DNA of 64,000 nucleotides from Arthrobacter sp. 24S4-2 (GTDB lineage Bacteria > Actinomycetota > Actinomycetes > Actinomycetales > Micrococcaceae): positions 2,542,001 through 2,606,000 of the forward strand of contig NZ_CP040018.1 of NCBI RefSeq assembly GCF_005280255.1, written 5' to 3'. How positions within the stretch are numbered: position 1 is the first letter of the stretch; each line of letters opens with the position of its first letter. Position numbers and translations under genes: made by a program. The notes under the pieces were generated by a model. It ran no database searches and had not been told where the DNA came from. It saw only the letters and a list, made by a program, of their open reading frames with translations. This document shows, piece by piece, positions 8,261 through 17,538 of this stretch.

Positions 8261-8848
8261 TCAGCCTTGGTGCGCTCGGGTGACGAAGTGCTCTACTCGG
8301 CGGTCAGGAGCCAGCCAGATCAGAGCCACCACAGTGTAGACCGCAACTCCCAGCAGCGGATGCACGATGCACAGCCCAATGCCGGCCAGATAAATCAGTG
8401 GGGACGCTTTGCCTTTCCAGTCCCAGCCAACTGCCTGGGCAAGAGCACCTTCCCGACCTTGCTGCCGGATGAGCGACTGTTGCAGGATGTAGTACGCGAT
8501 CGCCGCGCAGAGAAGGTTGATCCCGTAAACCAGCACGGGTACCTGCACGAAGCCGGACTCATCCACCCAGCGGGTGCTGAACGGGAAAAGCGAAATCCAG
8601 AACAACAGGTGCAGATTGGCCCACAGGATTCTGCCGTTGACCCGGTCAGCCAACTGGATCATGTGGTGGTGGTTATTCCAGTAGATTCCAACGTAAACGA
8701 AGCTGAGCAGGTAGCTGAAGAATGTTGGCAGGACCATCCCCAGGCCATGCCAGGTCGGTTCCTCCGGCACTCGCAGTTCGAGCACCATGATGGTGATGAC
8801 TATGGCCAGCACGCCATCACTGAACGCCTCCAGGCGGTTCTTATTCAC
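8261..8848 (-). CDS. TMEM175-family potassium channel (DUF1211)
   Basis: 195 residues with six predicted membrane segments. The family signature RLEAFSDGVLAI (residues 5-16, with the conserved FSD) opens TM1. A histidine-rich YWNNHHHMIQLA stretch follows TM2-TM3. Bacterial TMEM175 proteins are single-repeat subunits that assemble as tetramers and conduct potassium with low selectivity. The ATG at 8848 is immediately before the signature. The gene stands alone. Its role in potassium leak is inferred from the family; it fits the potassium genes near 53-55 kb but is not linked to them. Confidence 0.88.
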   Translation of the reverse strand: MNKNRLEAFSDGVLAIVITIMVLELRVPEEPTWHGLGMVLPTFFSYLLSFVYVGIYWNNHHHMIQLADRVNGRILWANLHLLFWISLFPFSTRWVDESGFVQVPVLVYGINLLCAAIAYYILQQSLIRQQGREGALAQAVGWDWKGKASPLIYLAGIGLCIVHPLLGVAVYTVVALIWLAPDRRVEHFVTRAHQG

Positions 8849-9423
8849 CGGACTCCCTCCATCTGAGCATCATCCCAATCGAGGCAGGTGATAGCCAAGC
8901 CCCGGGCGTCAAGAGTCGTGCACGGCGCAGTTCATTTCAGGGGTGTTGCAGGCACCGGAAGTTCGAGCTCATCAATATGCTCGATTGCTCGCTGCTGCCT
9001 TAATGACACGAGCGGACATACATCATCGAATCGTCATCCAGGTCGCCGAAACGGTCGCGAAGGCGGCTACTTCCCCATGTTTCAAGGGTTTTCTGAACTG
9101 GCATGCGCGGGTATTCATTGGACGGGAGTAGACGGCCTGGACTGAGATTTGAACTGGGGATGCTGTTGGCCCGGTTATTCGGGACGGTGTGTGGGGTGGG
9201 ACCATGGGAGAATCCGTGTTCGCGATTAGGGGACCTCAGGGAACCGACGCTCTAGAACTGGCCCGGCTCCAAGTCTCCTCCTGGAAGGAGACTTAGGCCT
9301 TGTGACCCTGTGGCCGTGTTCGGCGGCGCTGGAATTCAAAGAAGGTCAGGAGGCCGCAGGCTCAGCGGCCAAGCTCGGTGGAGAGCCGATGCTTGCCAGG
9401 GATGTTTAGGGCAGACTGGTGGC
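8849..9423 (+). other. Intergenic region with one hairpin
   Basis: No gene is supported here. AAGTCTCCT (9271-9279) and AGGAGACTT (9286-9294) form a perfect nine-base stem with a six-base loop, without a long T run. I saw no SOS box of LexA type before the polymerase gene. Confidence 0.4.
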
Positions 9424-10497
9424 GTGAGCGGAATCCAGTGGGTGCTGCACGTCGATCTCGACCAGTTCATCGCGGCGGTCGAAGTGCTCCGGCGGCCCGA
9501 GCTTGCGGGAAAGCCGATCATTGTCGGCGGTCGGGGCGACCCCACCGAACGAGCTGTGGTGTCGACCGCATCCTACGAAGCCAGGGCCTTCGGTGTGGGT
9601 TCCGGAATGCCTCTACGCATCGCGGCCCGGAAAGTGCCCGACGCCGTGATCCTGCCCGTCGATCAGGAGGCTTACCTCGCGGCGTCGGACACGGTGATGG
9701 CGACACTGCGCGCGCAGCCCGGCGCGACCGTGCAGGTGCTGGGTTGGGATGAAGCCTTTGTGGGCATAAAGACCGAGAATCCGGAAGCCTACGCCCGGCA
9801 GGTGCAGGCCGCTGTCCTGGAGCGAACGCAGCTGCATTGCAGCGTGGGCATCGGTGACACCTTGGTCCGAGCCAAGGTCGCTACCGGTTTCGGCAAGCCG
9901 GCCGGCGTATTCCGTCTCACTGCCGGGAACTGGCTCGACGTCATGGGCAGTCGGCCCACCAAGGACCTGTGGGGCGTCGGAACCAAAGTGTCGGGCCGGC
10001 TGGCCAAACTCGGCATCGACACAGTCGCCGAGCTCGCCGCGTCCGACCCCCAAGACCTGGTCCCGGAGTTCGGCCCCAAGATGGGTCCCTGGTACGCGGA
10101 GCTTGGACGCGGGGCCGGCGCCAGCGTTGTGGACGACACCCCGTGGGTTGCCCGCGGGCATAGCCGGGAGACCACCTTCCAGCAGGACCTGACCGAGCCC
10201 GCCCAGGCGGACGACGCCGTGAGGGAGCTGACAGCGCGTGTCCTTGAGGATGTTGTGGCCGAAGGGCGGCCCGTGGTTGGGCTGACCCTGAAGGTTCGGT
10301 ACGCACCGTTCTTCACCAAGACCCACGCGACGAAGATTCCCGAGACATTCGACCGGAACGAAATCCTCGCGCGGGCCTTGGACCTCGCAGCCGGAATCGA
10401 AGCGGGCCGTCCGATCCGTCTCCTAGGCCTGCGGGCCGAAATGGCAATGCCCGACGATGCCCGAAAGGGACATACGCCTACGCGCGGCGGTTGGTGA
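9424..10497 (+). CDS. dinB: Y-family DNA polymerase, DinB2-like
   Basis: 357 residues, GTG start at 9424. The palm begins WVLHVDLDQFIAAVE with catalytic Asp11. The second acidic pair is in VLGWDEAF. SASYEAR-type finger residues appear as TASYEARAFGVGSGM, helix-hairpin-helix contacts as DLWGVGTKVSGRLAKLG, and the little-finger domain ends before a short tail without a clear beta-clamp peptide. The protein resembles mycobacterial DinB2. Position 16, normally the aromatic steric gate of DinB polymerases, is isoleucine. This should weaken discrimination against ribonucleotides, as reported for Mycobacterium DinB2 with leucine there. The gene stands alone, transcribed on the plus strand. Confidence 0.92.
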   Translation: MSGIQWVLHVDLDQFIAAVEVLRRPELAGKPIIVGGRGDPTERAVVSTASYEARAFGVGSGMPLRIAARKVPDAVILPVDQEAYLAASDTVMATLRAQPGATVQVLGWDEAFVGIKTENPEAYARQVQAAVLERTQLHCSVGIGDTLVRAKVATGFGKPAGVFRLTAGNWLDVMGSRPTKDLWGVGTKVSGRLAKLGIDTVAELAASDPQDLVPEFGPKMGPWYAELGRGAGASVVDDTPWVARGHSRETTFQQDLTEPAQADDAVRELTARVLEDVVAEGRPVVGLTLKVRYAPFFTKTHATKIPETFDRNEILARALDLAAGIEAGRPIRLLGLRAEMAMPDDARKGHTPTRGGW

Positions 10498-10514
10498 CGG
10501 CGTCGCTCCCTTCC

Positions 10515-10706
10515 TTACCAGTGCGGATGAATCGCTTCGCGGAAGTAACGGTCGTAGACGTCCAGGGCGCCGGTGGCAAGCCCGCCGCCGACGTCGTATA
10601 TCGCTCCCGCCGCAGCGTCATTGACAGGAACCTTAAATACCAGCAAGCCCAGAATTGAAGTTGTCCCGGGGGCGCCGGGCTCTACTCCGGTCCGGGCCGG
10701 ACGCAT
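10515..10706 (-). CDS. Possible small ORF or gene remnant
   Basis: A 63-codon frame with natural-looking composition in its second half (DVYDRYFREAIHPHW at the end). No family is recognised and no ribosome site supports the start. It may be the tail of a lost gene. It overlaps nothing else. Confidence 0.25.
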   Translation of the reverse strand: MRPARTGVEPGAPGTTSILGLLVFKVPVNDAAAGAIYDVGGGLATGALDVYDRYFREAIHPHW

Positions 10707-10718
10707 AGAATCACTGCC

Positions 10719-11183
10719 ATGGGCACTTCAAAGTCGGGACCGAAAGCCGAAGTTCTGACCGTGGAGGATTGTTGGAAATATCTGGCGTCCTCCTACATCG
10801 GCAGGCTGGCGGTCATCAACGGAACGACACCCGAAATTTTCCCCGTGAATTTTGTGCCTGTCGAGAGGACCCTTGTGTTTCGGACTGCCCCGGGAACAAA
10901 GCTCCGCTCCTTGCTTGCGGGGACTCCTGTTGCCTTGGAGGCGGACGGGCTGAATCTCTATGCCACCGAAGTTTGGAGCGTCGTTGTTAAGGGAATACCG
11001 GCGCTTATATCGGACGGCGACGTGAATTTCGAGATGGCGGGGCCCGATCGTGAACCTTGGGAACCGGGTCTCAAGGAGCATCTGATCCAGATCAGGCCCA
11101 CGGAGGTCACCGGGCGTAGGTTCGCCGTTCATGCTCGAACGCGGTGGTGGCCGCCTCTGGATTTCTCCTCGGAATGGACCTAG
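10719..11183 (+). CDS. Pyridoxamine-5'-phosphate-oxidase-like flavin-binding protein
   Basis: 154 residues with the split-barrel flavin-binding fold of the PPOX/Rv1155-like group. LASSYIGRLAVINGTTPEIFP opens the barrel, followed by VNFVPVERTLVFRTAPGTKL, the usual nucleotide-contact strand. Members bind FMN or F420 and reduce or sequester flavins, haem or quinones. The substrate cannot be read from sequence. The ATG at 10719 is the only reasonable start. It is a single gene, convergent with the WS/DGAT gene. Confidence 0.8.
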   Translation: MGTSKSGPKAEVLTVEDCWKYLASSYIGRLAVINGTTPEIFPVNFVPVERTLVFRTAPGTKLRSLLAGTPVALEADGLNLYATEVWSVVVKGIPALISDGDVNFEMAGPDREPWEPGLKEHLIQIRPTEVTGRRFAVHARTRWWPPLDFSSEWT

Positions 11184-11292
11184 CGGCGGCGCGCGCCAGC
11201 CGCGGTTTCCGACGGTGAGCATTCCTTGCCTGCGGAAATTTTGGGTTCGGTGTCTGCGCCGGTTGCGTTTCTCTGAGAGTACTTTGTGGCGG

Positions 11293-12678
11293 TTAGGGTT
11301 CCGGGGTGTGCGTTTGAAGTTGTTTGAACGTGTCGGAAAGCCCGCGGCTGAAGGCGTCCAGGTCGGGGAGGGCCTGTGTGTCGGCGACGATGACGATGTT
11401 CAGCTGGCCTGAGTAGGAAAGCACGCTGATGCCAAGGGGGATATTGCCCTGAACCACACCTATTTGGAACATCTCCAGCACTTTGGCTCCGGCGAAGTAG
11501 AGGGGCGTCGGAGGGCCGGGGAGGTTGCTCAGCAGAAGGTTCACCAGCCGCTGATGGAACATTGCCCGGACCATCCATCGCTGCAGGAGGCGGCTGCCGG
11601 GTTGGTACGGCGGCTGGAGGCGCTGGGCCGAGGTCGCTCTGGCGATGCGTTCGAGCCGTCGCACCGGGTTTGGTTCCCCGACCGGTATGGGCACTATTCG
11701 CACGCCGACGCGGTTTCCACTTGTGGTCTCGCCGGGGCCGCGTAACGACGCTGCGACGGAGACCTTGAGCTCGAGCTGCGGTGTCAGCTCGCCTCGGGTT
11801 GCCAGTAACGTCCTGCACCCGCCCGCGTAGGCGGCCAGCAGAAGGTCGGTGAGCTTCGCACCATACTGATGGGCGAGGGCTTTGGTGGAGGCGAGGTCGC
11901 TCCGGACGAGGATGAGGCGGCGACGGGGACCCACTGGTTCGTTCAGCGACACGGCGGGAGCGCGGCCGGCCCGGGCCAGGGACAGCATTTGCTGCCCGCC
12001 CGTTGCGATGAATGCTGCCAGGCGCCCCGGATGGGCCAGGGTTGTGAGGACTCTGGTCAGCGCTCGTCCGTGATCGTGGACGTTGCCCGTGAAGAGCTGC
12101 CAGTCACTTGGCCTGGGCTGGATTTCCTCAGGTATCGCTTCCGGCACGGGGATCTGGCTGTCGGGGTCAAACAGGGCGGCCAGCAGGCTCTGTGCGGCCA
12201 GGCCGTCGGCTGCTGCGTGATGGAGGCGGATCAGGAGAGCGACGCGGTTCCCGGTGAGCCCGGTCAGCAGCCACATCTGCCAGAGGGGCCGGGAGCGGGG
12301 CAGCGCTGGTTGGTTCAGCTCGGAGCAGAGGGCGAGGAGTGATGCCTCGTCACCCGGGGCTGGCACCGGGCAGGCGTTGACGTGCAGGGCAATGTCGAAC
12401 GCGGGGTCCTCGTTCCAGAACGGGGGACCCAGGCCGAGCCGGGGCCGTGTCAGGAGCTGGCGAAGCCTCCGGCTCTGATGCGTCCGGCGTTCGACGTGTG
12501 CACGGATGTCTTGCAGGCGCAGCTGCCCGTCTGAATTGAGGAGCCGCCCGGCGTCCAGGAAGGCCAGTGCTGCCACGTGCATCGGGGACCCCTGATCCTC
12601 TGTTCGCAGATTACTCACGTCCAGGGGCGAAAGGCGTTCAGGTCCTTCCCGTGCACTGCCTGTTCTTGGGCCCTTCAT
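11293..12678 (-). CDS. Wax ester synthase / diacylglycerol acyltransferase (WS/DGAT)
   Basis: 461 residues, the family's usual size. The catalytic HHxxxDG motif is seen as RLHHAAADGLAA. The PLN-like motif appears as SLNEPVGPRRR and the C-terminal structural motif as LLLSNLPGPP. These enzymes esterify fatty acyl-CoA to diacylglycerol or fatty alcohols and make storage lipid at the membrane face. The ATG at 12678 has GGGAG six bases upstream; an upstream ATG at 12792 adds a non-conserved leader. The frame is intact. Actinobacteria of this type often carry several copies; no lipid genes are adjacent. Confidence 0.9.
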   Translation of the reverse strand: MKGPRTGSAREGPERLSPLDVSNLRTEDQGSPMHVAALAFLDAGRLLNSDGQLRLQDIRAHVERRTHQSRRLRQLLTRPRLGLGPPFWNEDPAFDIALHVNACPVPAPGDEASLLALCSELNQPALPRSRPLWQMWLLTGLTGNRVALLIRLHHAAADGLAAQSLLAALFDPDSQIPVPEAIPEEIQPRPSDWQLFTGNVHDHGRALTRVLTTLAHPGRLAAFIATGGQQMLSLARAGRAPAVSLNEPVGPRRRLILVRSDLASTKALAHQYGAKLTDLLLAAYAGGCRTLLATRGELTPQLELKVSVAASLRGPGETTSGNRVGVRIVPIPVGEPNPVRRLERIARATSAQRLQPPYQPGSRLLQRWMVRAMFHQRLVNLLLSNLPGPPTPLYFAGAKVLEMFQIGVVQGNIPLGISVLSYSGQLNIVIVADTQALPDLDAFSRGLSDTFKQLQTHTPEP

Positions 12679-12919
12679 GTTCAGCTCCCTAATCCAATCA
12701 ATGACCAGCAAATCGTGGATACCTGCGCCAGGAACAGTAGGGCGCCGAGGTTCGCGCCCCGGGCTCGTTGTGCGCGAGGATCTTCCTGCCATAACGAAGA
12801 TGTATCCCAGTATGCGGTTTGCCGCGATCTTAGGGGGCGTCTATCTCCATCGTCCAGGCCGTTGGTGTTCTTGGGTTCTCCGACGAACCCCAGGAAAGGC
12901 GGGGGAAGGTGGTCTGTGC

Positions 12920-13182
12920 TCACTGTGGGGCCGGCAGGTGTGCCGTTGTCGTCTTGGCCTCGCCGGGGCGCAGTTTGCTCAAGTGCAGAATTCCGAGGAC
13001 AAGGAAGAGCAGCGACAGCGCCATGCACCGGCCAAAACGCGGCCGGGCCCAGCTCGGCATCAAATGGCGGCTTCACGAGTTCGCCCACTGCCAGGGAGAA
13101 ATTGAGGGTGAAGCCGAGAATGCAGATGCTGGCGGCAAACGATCCCGAGCCCAAAGAGGAAGACCATGCCTTGGCCGCTCAT
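12920..13182 (-). pseudogene. Small membrane protein broken by two frameshifts
   Basis: Three short frames join into one hydrophobic protein. MSGQGMVFLFGLGIV is followed after a shift near 13137 by SICILGFTLNFSLAVGELVK and PPFDAELGPAAFWPVHG. After a second shift near 13027 comes LSLLFLVLGILHLSKLRPGE and a stop at 12920. The result is about 87 residues with two or three membrane segments. No family is recognised. The first break is repaired by one extra T in a T run. From 13183 to 13578 I see no gene. Confidence 0.55.
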
Positions 13183-13578
13183 CGCGCTCTTTGTGGCGGC
13201 TTTGCAGTCAGGTCTCGGTCACGGCCGCCGCAGGTGTGCCGGGGAAGACTGGAGGCTGCCAGATCAGTCGTACCGAAGAGGCCTAAGCGTTTGGTGGGCA
13301 GCCCCGGCTTGGTCATAGATGCCCGCCCGCGAGCGCATAGTAGCCGGGGCTCTTGCACGTCATACGACGCCAGGGGTAATGGTTCTGCCGGCAACATGAG
13401 GACTCACCCCGTACCACCCTCTCCTGAAAAGGTGCGGCCATCCACAGGCGTTGCTGTACGTTCCTCGTTCACGACACCTCTCGCCAATGGCCACAAAAAG
13501 GTCCTACCATCCGCCAGACGTCAGGCGTAATCTGGACGGAATCCACATTCGGGAAGGCCAGGGAGGAAGGCGGCGGCC

Positions 13579-13902
13579 GTGAGCATCAAGGATGAGTGGC
13601 AACGGATCGACTCCGAGACCAGGACATGGCTGCTGGAAAATCCGGGGTCCCTGACCATACCCGCCGCTATGTCGGCCAAAATCAGCACAGACGACCACGG
13701 GGACATCGCTTATGACCCGCACGGGCAGGTTGTTCTCTCCCCAGCCGACCACGATTTCATCCGGGAGAAAGCGGAGGCCGCCGGAACAATCCGCGTCCCC
13801 GCTGCGACGGAATACCGGTTTTTCGATACATCACCTTTGCCGGTAATCAGGAATGCGCCGGCTGGAAGGCATGCCGCAACTTCGCCAGATGGGCCTCAGT
13901 AG
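13579..13902 (+). CDS. Conserved-looking hypothetical protein
   Basis: 107 residues from a GTG at 13579 preceded by a GGAAGG-type ribosome site. It is soluble and mildly acidic, opening with MSIKDEWQRIDSETRTWLLE, with no membrane segment or signal peptide. The composition is natural and the frame stands alone on this strand, so it is likely real. I do not recognise a domain. The last 20 residues look less structured. Confidence 0.55.
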   Translation: MSIKDEWQRIDSETRTWLLENPGSLTIPAAMSAKISTDDHGDIAYDPHGQVVLSPADHDFIREKAEAAGTIRVPAATEYRFFDTSPLPVIRNAPAGRHAATSPDGPQ

Positions 13903-14229
13903 GATACTGCATTGGGCGCTGGCATCCTCTTTGCTGGCGCCGGCAAACCTGCAGAGATGGTCTCCCCGTATGCGTCGTTTGCATAACACGCGCAGAATGT
14001 TGGCCCGGCTGCGGGCTGGCTGGCGACTGTTCTGTGCCGGACTGCCTGGGCGCTGGAGCCGGAGCCGCACTGACGCCGTGCATCCAGGAAACGCGGCTAA
14101 CACCGTCACGTGAAGGCCGCATGCGGCAGACAAACCTTCGGCCGGTATCGGAGGCCTCTGGGACAACAGCTTCAGGAGCACGTGGACCGATGGTCATCTG
14201 GCCATCGTTTCGTGGGCCACACTTAGCAC
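13903..14229. other. Intergenic region, no feature seen
   Basis: Open frames here have an arginine-rich, unnatural composition and no ribosome sites. I see no terminator or repeat. Confidence 0.4.
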
Positions 14230-15414
14230 GTGCGTACTCTTGGTGTTGAGGAAGAATTTCTGATTGTTGATCCCCACGATGGTGGCCCGCTGCCGATAGC
14301 AGGCGAGGTGCTGCGTCTCCATGATCTGGGTCGTGCGGCTGAGGCACCTCCCTCGTACCCGATGCTGGCAGTTGAGCTCCAGCAGGAACAGCTCGAAGTC
14401 ATCATCGGACCCCACAGCAGCCTGAGCGGGCTGGCCGCCGAAATACGCGCTGGCCGCTCTTACGCGGACTCGCTGGCCCGGAAAGCAGGTGCAAGGATCA
14501 CGGCCCTCGCCACGTCCCCGTTGCCGGTCCGCCCCCGGCACACCCGTAACGCCCGCTACGACGCCCTTCTGGATAAGTTCGCGCTGACGGCCCGGGAGCA
14601 ACTGACATGCGGATACCACGTCCACGTTTCCGTCGGCTCGGATGAGGAAGGTGTCGCGGTCCTGGACCGGATCCGGTCCTGGCTCCCGCCACTCATGGCG
14701 TTGAGTTCGAATTCGCCGTTCTGGAACGGCGCCGACAGCGGTTATGCCAGTTTCCGCACGCAGGCCTGGAACCGGTGGTCCACGGCGGGTCCGACGGACC
14801 TGTTCGGCTCGGCAGACGCGTACCACTCGCTGGTGGAGCGCCTGTCGGGCACCGGGGTAGTCGCCAGCCCGGATTTTGACGCCCGGTTATCCGCCCGACA
14901 CCCGACTGTAGAGATCCGTGTGTCCGATGTCTGCCTTGAAGTCCGGGACGCTGCCCTCATCGCGGCGCTGGTACGGGCGCTAGTGGAGACCGCGGCCAGG
15001 GAATGGGAGGCCGGACACGCGCCGGACATGGTTCCCACGGCGATCCTGCGGCAGGGAACCTGGTTGGCCAGCCGGTTCGGTATGGACGCAAACCTGCTCC
15101 ACCCGATAGCTCACAAGCCGGACACCGCCGGAAATGTGGTTACCGCACTCTACGACCACGTCCGGGACGCGCTCAACGAGTCTGGGGATACAGCCTTCGT
15201 AGAGGAGTCCCTGCGCCGGATCCTGGACCAGGGCACCGGCGCCTCCTGGCAGCGGCAGTATTACGAACGTAGCGGCAGCCTCGCAGATGTGGTTGCCCAC
15301 GCCACCGGCGTTACCCATGGGGAAACCGACAATCACCACCCACGAAGGGAACGGTTGCTGGCCAACGCAGAGAACGCGAGCCGACGTTCGGACCTGGTCG
15401 CCCTCCGGCACTGA
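14230..15414 (+). CDS. ybdK: Carboxylate-amine ligase, YbdK / glutamate-cysteine ligase type 2
   Basis: 394 residues starting at GTG 14230. The opening LGVEEEFLIVD is the nucleotide- and metal-binding signature of the GCS2 family. ELQQEQLEVI and CGYHVHVSVG follow, then RHPTVEIRVSDVC, which carries active-site acids. Family members have weak glutamate-cysteine ligase activity. In mycothiol-making actinobacteria they are usually called putative carboxylate-amine ligases with an unknown amine substrate. The length is typical and the frame is intact. No thiol-metabolism genes adjoin it. Confidence 0.88.
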   Translation: MRTLGVEEEFLIVDPHDGGPLPIAGEVLRLHDLGRAAEAPPSYPMLAVELQQEQLEVIIGPHSSLSGLAAEIRAGRSYADSLARKAGARITALATSPLPVRPRHTRNARYDALLDKFALTAREQLTCGYHVHVSVGSDEEGVAVLDRIRSWLPPLMALSSNSPFWNGADSGYASFRTQAWNRWSTAGPTDLFGSADAYHSLVERLSGTGVVASPDFDARLSARHPTVEIRVSDVCLEVRDAALIAALVRALVETAAREWEAGHAPDMVPTAILRQGTWLASRFGMDANLLHPIAHKPDTAGNVVTALYDHVRDALNESGDTAFVEESLRRILDQGTGASWQRQYYERSGSLADVVAHATGVTHGETDNHHPRRERLLANAENASRRSDLVALRH

Positions 15415-15622
15415 TATGTCCTGCACCGACCCGCGCGAATCCGGCCGGTCAACCACACGGTCGCCCTTCGATTTCCTGCGTCAGGGCAAATCGCCAACAG
15501 AGTTTGGAACAGGCTCTCAGTCCTGGAGTAACAGCAGCGTAAGGACGCGGCACCGGCCGTTGACCGCGTGTTGCGGCGTGAGTACTGTGAGTCCACTATC
15601 CATCCGCGCCGTGGAGGCAGCA

Positions 15623-15835
15623 ATGGGCGGCAATTCCAAAAGCAGCACTGACTACGAATTCCTGGCCGTCTGGCGCGTCGCGGGACCCCGCATGAAGGGT
15701 CCGCCGGCTTGGCTGGCTGCCCAAGCCCGCCTTTCCTGCAGACCACCGTTGGGCGATGGCCCCCGGCCAGGAAGCCCTCGCCCGCCCACGTTTGCAGGCC
15801 GATACCGCCGGCCGAGGAGTACAACGCATGCCTGA
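15623..15835 (+). pseudogene. Possible 5' remnant of an SRPBCC-like gene
   Basis: An ATG at 15623 has a good GGAGG site five bases upstream and begins MGGNSKSSTDYEFLAVWRVA, a strand resembling SRPBCC (polyketide cyclase-like) N-termini. The continuation turns proline- and arginine-rich, as if out of frame. This is weak evidence. The rest of 15415-15827 holds nothing I can support. Confidence 0.25.
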
Positions 15836-16253
15836 CGAAAACAAGGGCGAGGTCCGCTGGTTGCCGCAGCCTGAGGAGCAAGATTATCCGGGCGCGGCGG
15901 ACTATCTTTCCTTACTCGGATCCGACGACGTCGTTGCCACCATTGTCGCGTCGCTCATCGTCGCCCCCATTCAGCATCGCAAGGCCAAGGACATTCTCCG
16001 GGCCGCGAGGCTGGTGCTGCTTCCCGAGGACAACGCCCACGTGGCCTCGGACCTGAAGAAGATCAAGGAAGGCAAGAAGCTCTCGCCTATCCTGATGGTC
16101 AGGGGTGACCTGGTCCGGGGCATTCCCGCGCAGGTGGCCGATGGCTACCACCGGGTGTGCGCAAGCTACTACACGGACGAAAACACCGACATTCCACTCA
16201 AACTGGCTGACGCGGCCCCGGTAACCACCGCAAGCCAACCGCAATGCCGGTAG
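15828..16253 (+). CDS. Hypothetical protein with ParB-like features
   Basis: 141 residues from the ATG at 15828. The central part reads DLKKIKEGKKLSPILMVRGD and then AQVADGYHRVCASYYT. The pattern of a basic 'KEGKKLSPI' turn followed by 'DGYHR' recalls the ParB/sulfiredoxin nuclease-like fold, where DGHHR binds nucleotide. I infer a distant relation, not a function. It ends ten bases before the CPA2 antiporter gene and is probably cotranscribed with it, which hints at a regulatory or accessory role for that transporter. Confidence 0.7.
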   Translation: MPDENKGEVRWLPQPEEQDYPGAADYLSLLGSDDVVATIVASLIVAPIQHRKAKDILRAARLVLLPEDNAHVASDLKKIKEGKKLSPILMVRGDLVRGIPAQVADGYHRVCASYYTDENTDIPLKLADAAPVTTASQPQCR

Positions 16254-16263
16254 AAGGAGGAAC

Positions 16264-17448
16264 GTGTCGTTCTTTCAGCTTTCGCTGATCGCCGCGGTCG
16301 CGCTCCTCGGGCCGCTGCTGGCGCTCCCTCAGAAATGGCACCTTCCCGTGGTACTGGGGCAGTTGCTGGCTGGTATCGCCATCGGGCGCACGGGTCTGGG
16401 CCTGGTGGACTCCTCGGACCCCACGTTCACCTTTGTGGCCGACGTCGGATTCGCCCTCATCATGTTCGTCGCCGGGACGCATGTCCCCGTACGGGACAAA
16501 GCCATCCGCCCCGCACTGGGTGCTGGCGCCCTGCGTGCCGGCATCGCCGCAGTGCTCGCGGCCGCCGTCGGAATCGTCATTGCCTTTGCCTTTGGCACCG
16601 GACATGCTCCCCTTTACATCGTTCTGCTCGCTTCCTCTTCGGCGGCCTTAGTCCTGCCGATCGTCGATTCGCTGCGGCTGACAGGACCAAAGGTCCTGAT
16701 GACGACGGCGCAAGTGGCGGTAGCGGACATCGCCTGCATTGTGGCGCTTCCGCTTGCTGTCGACCCACCCAATGCGCCGAGGGCAGCCGTCGGGGCAGCC
16801 GTCGTCGCGGCGTGCGCTGCGGTTTTGTTCTTTGCGCTTCGCTGGTTGGAGCGCAGCGGCACGCGCGGACGGGTGCATGACGTGTCTGAGGACCGGAAGT
16901 TCGCCCTGGAGCTGAGGATCCAACTTGCCTTGCTCTTCGCGCTCTCCGGGCTTGCCGTCGCGGGCCACGTGTCCATCATGCTGGCCGGGTTCTCCTTCGG
17001 TCTGGTGGTCGCAGCGGTGGGCGAACCCCGGCGACTGGCTCATCAGCTCTTCGCCGTCAGCGATGGCTTTCTAGGGCCGGTGTTCTTCGTCTGGCTGGGC
17101 GCATCGCTCGATCTGCGCACCCTTGCGGGAAGCCCCAGAATGATTCTCCTCGGGATTTGCCTTGGCCTGGGAACCCTGCTGGCCCATGGAAGCCTGCTGC
17201 TACTCGGCCAGCCTCTGCCGCTTGCGGTGCTTGCAGCGTCCCAGTTGGGGGTGCCGGTTGCCGCCGCCACTATCGGCTCCCAATTGCATCTGCTGGAGCC
17301 GGGAGAAGCCTCGGCCATGATCCTCGGAGCCCTCATCAGCATCGCGGCAAGCGCCGCCACGGGCTCACGGGCCGCCCGCACGTTTACGAAGCCCACCCCG
17401 GCGCCGGCGGGCAACCCATCCGGGGGCGGCCCGACCGCGGCTGCGTAG
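16264..17448 (+). CDS. CPA2-family monovalent cation/proton antiporter (Kef/NapA-like)
   Basis: 394 residues with about 12-13 membrane segments and no cytoplasmic TrkA-N domain. The N-terminus (LPVVLGQLLAGIAIGRTGLG) is the CPA2 signature of TM1-2. The unwound-helix region of TM4 and TM11 is seen around LASSSAALVLPIVDSL and ASQLGVPVAAATIGSQ. The GTG start at 16264 follows AAGGAGG. Such carriers exchange potassium or sodium for protons. The ND/DD pair of electrogenic NapA/NhaA types is not obvious, so electroneutral exchange is more likely. It is probably in one transcript with the 141-residue protein before it. Confidence 0.82.
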   Translation: MSFFQLSLIAAVALLGPLLALPQKWHLPVVLGQLLAGIAIGRTGLGLVDSSDPTFTFVADVGFALIMFVAGTHVPVRDKAIRPALGAGALRAGIAAVLAAAVGIVIAFAFGTGHAPLYIVLLASSSAALVLPIVDSLRLTGPKVLMTTAQVAVADIACIVALPLAVDPPNAPRAAVGAAVVAACAAVLFFALRWLERSGTRGRVHDVSEDRKFALELRIQLALLFALSGLAVAGHVSIMLAGFSFGLVVAAVGEPRRLAHQLFAVSDGFLGPVFFVWLGASLDLRTLAGSPRMILLGICLGLGTLLAHGSLLLLGQPLPLAVLAASQLGVPVAAATIGSQLHLLEPGEASAMILGALISIAASAATGSRAARTFTKPTPAPAGNPSGGGPTAAA

Positions 17449-17538
17449 TCCGCCTAAGCTAGAGGGCGACTTCCGCTGATCTCCCAGTTCAGCAACGTTG
17501 GGGCGGCCGGGTGCACATGTCCGGAGAGGTGGCCGGAT

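Noticed and set aside
13853..14113. 86-codon frame before the YbdK gene
   Set aside because: Arginine-rich, no ribosome site, no family resemblance.
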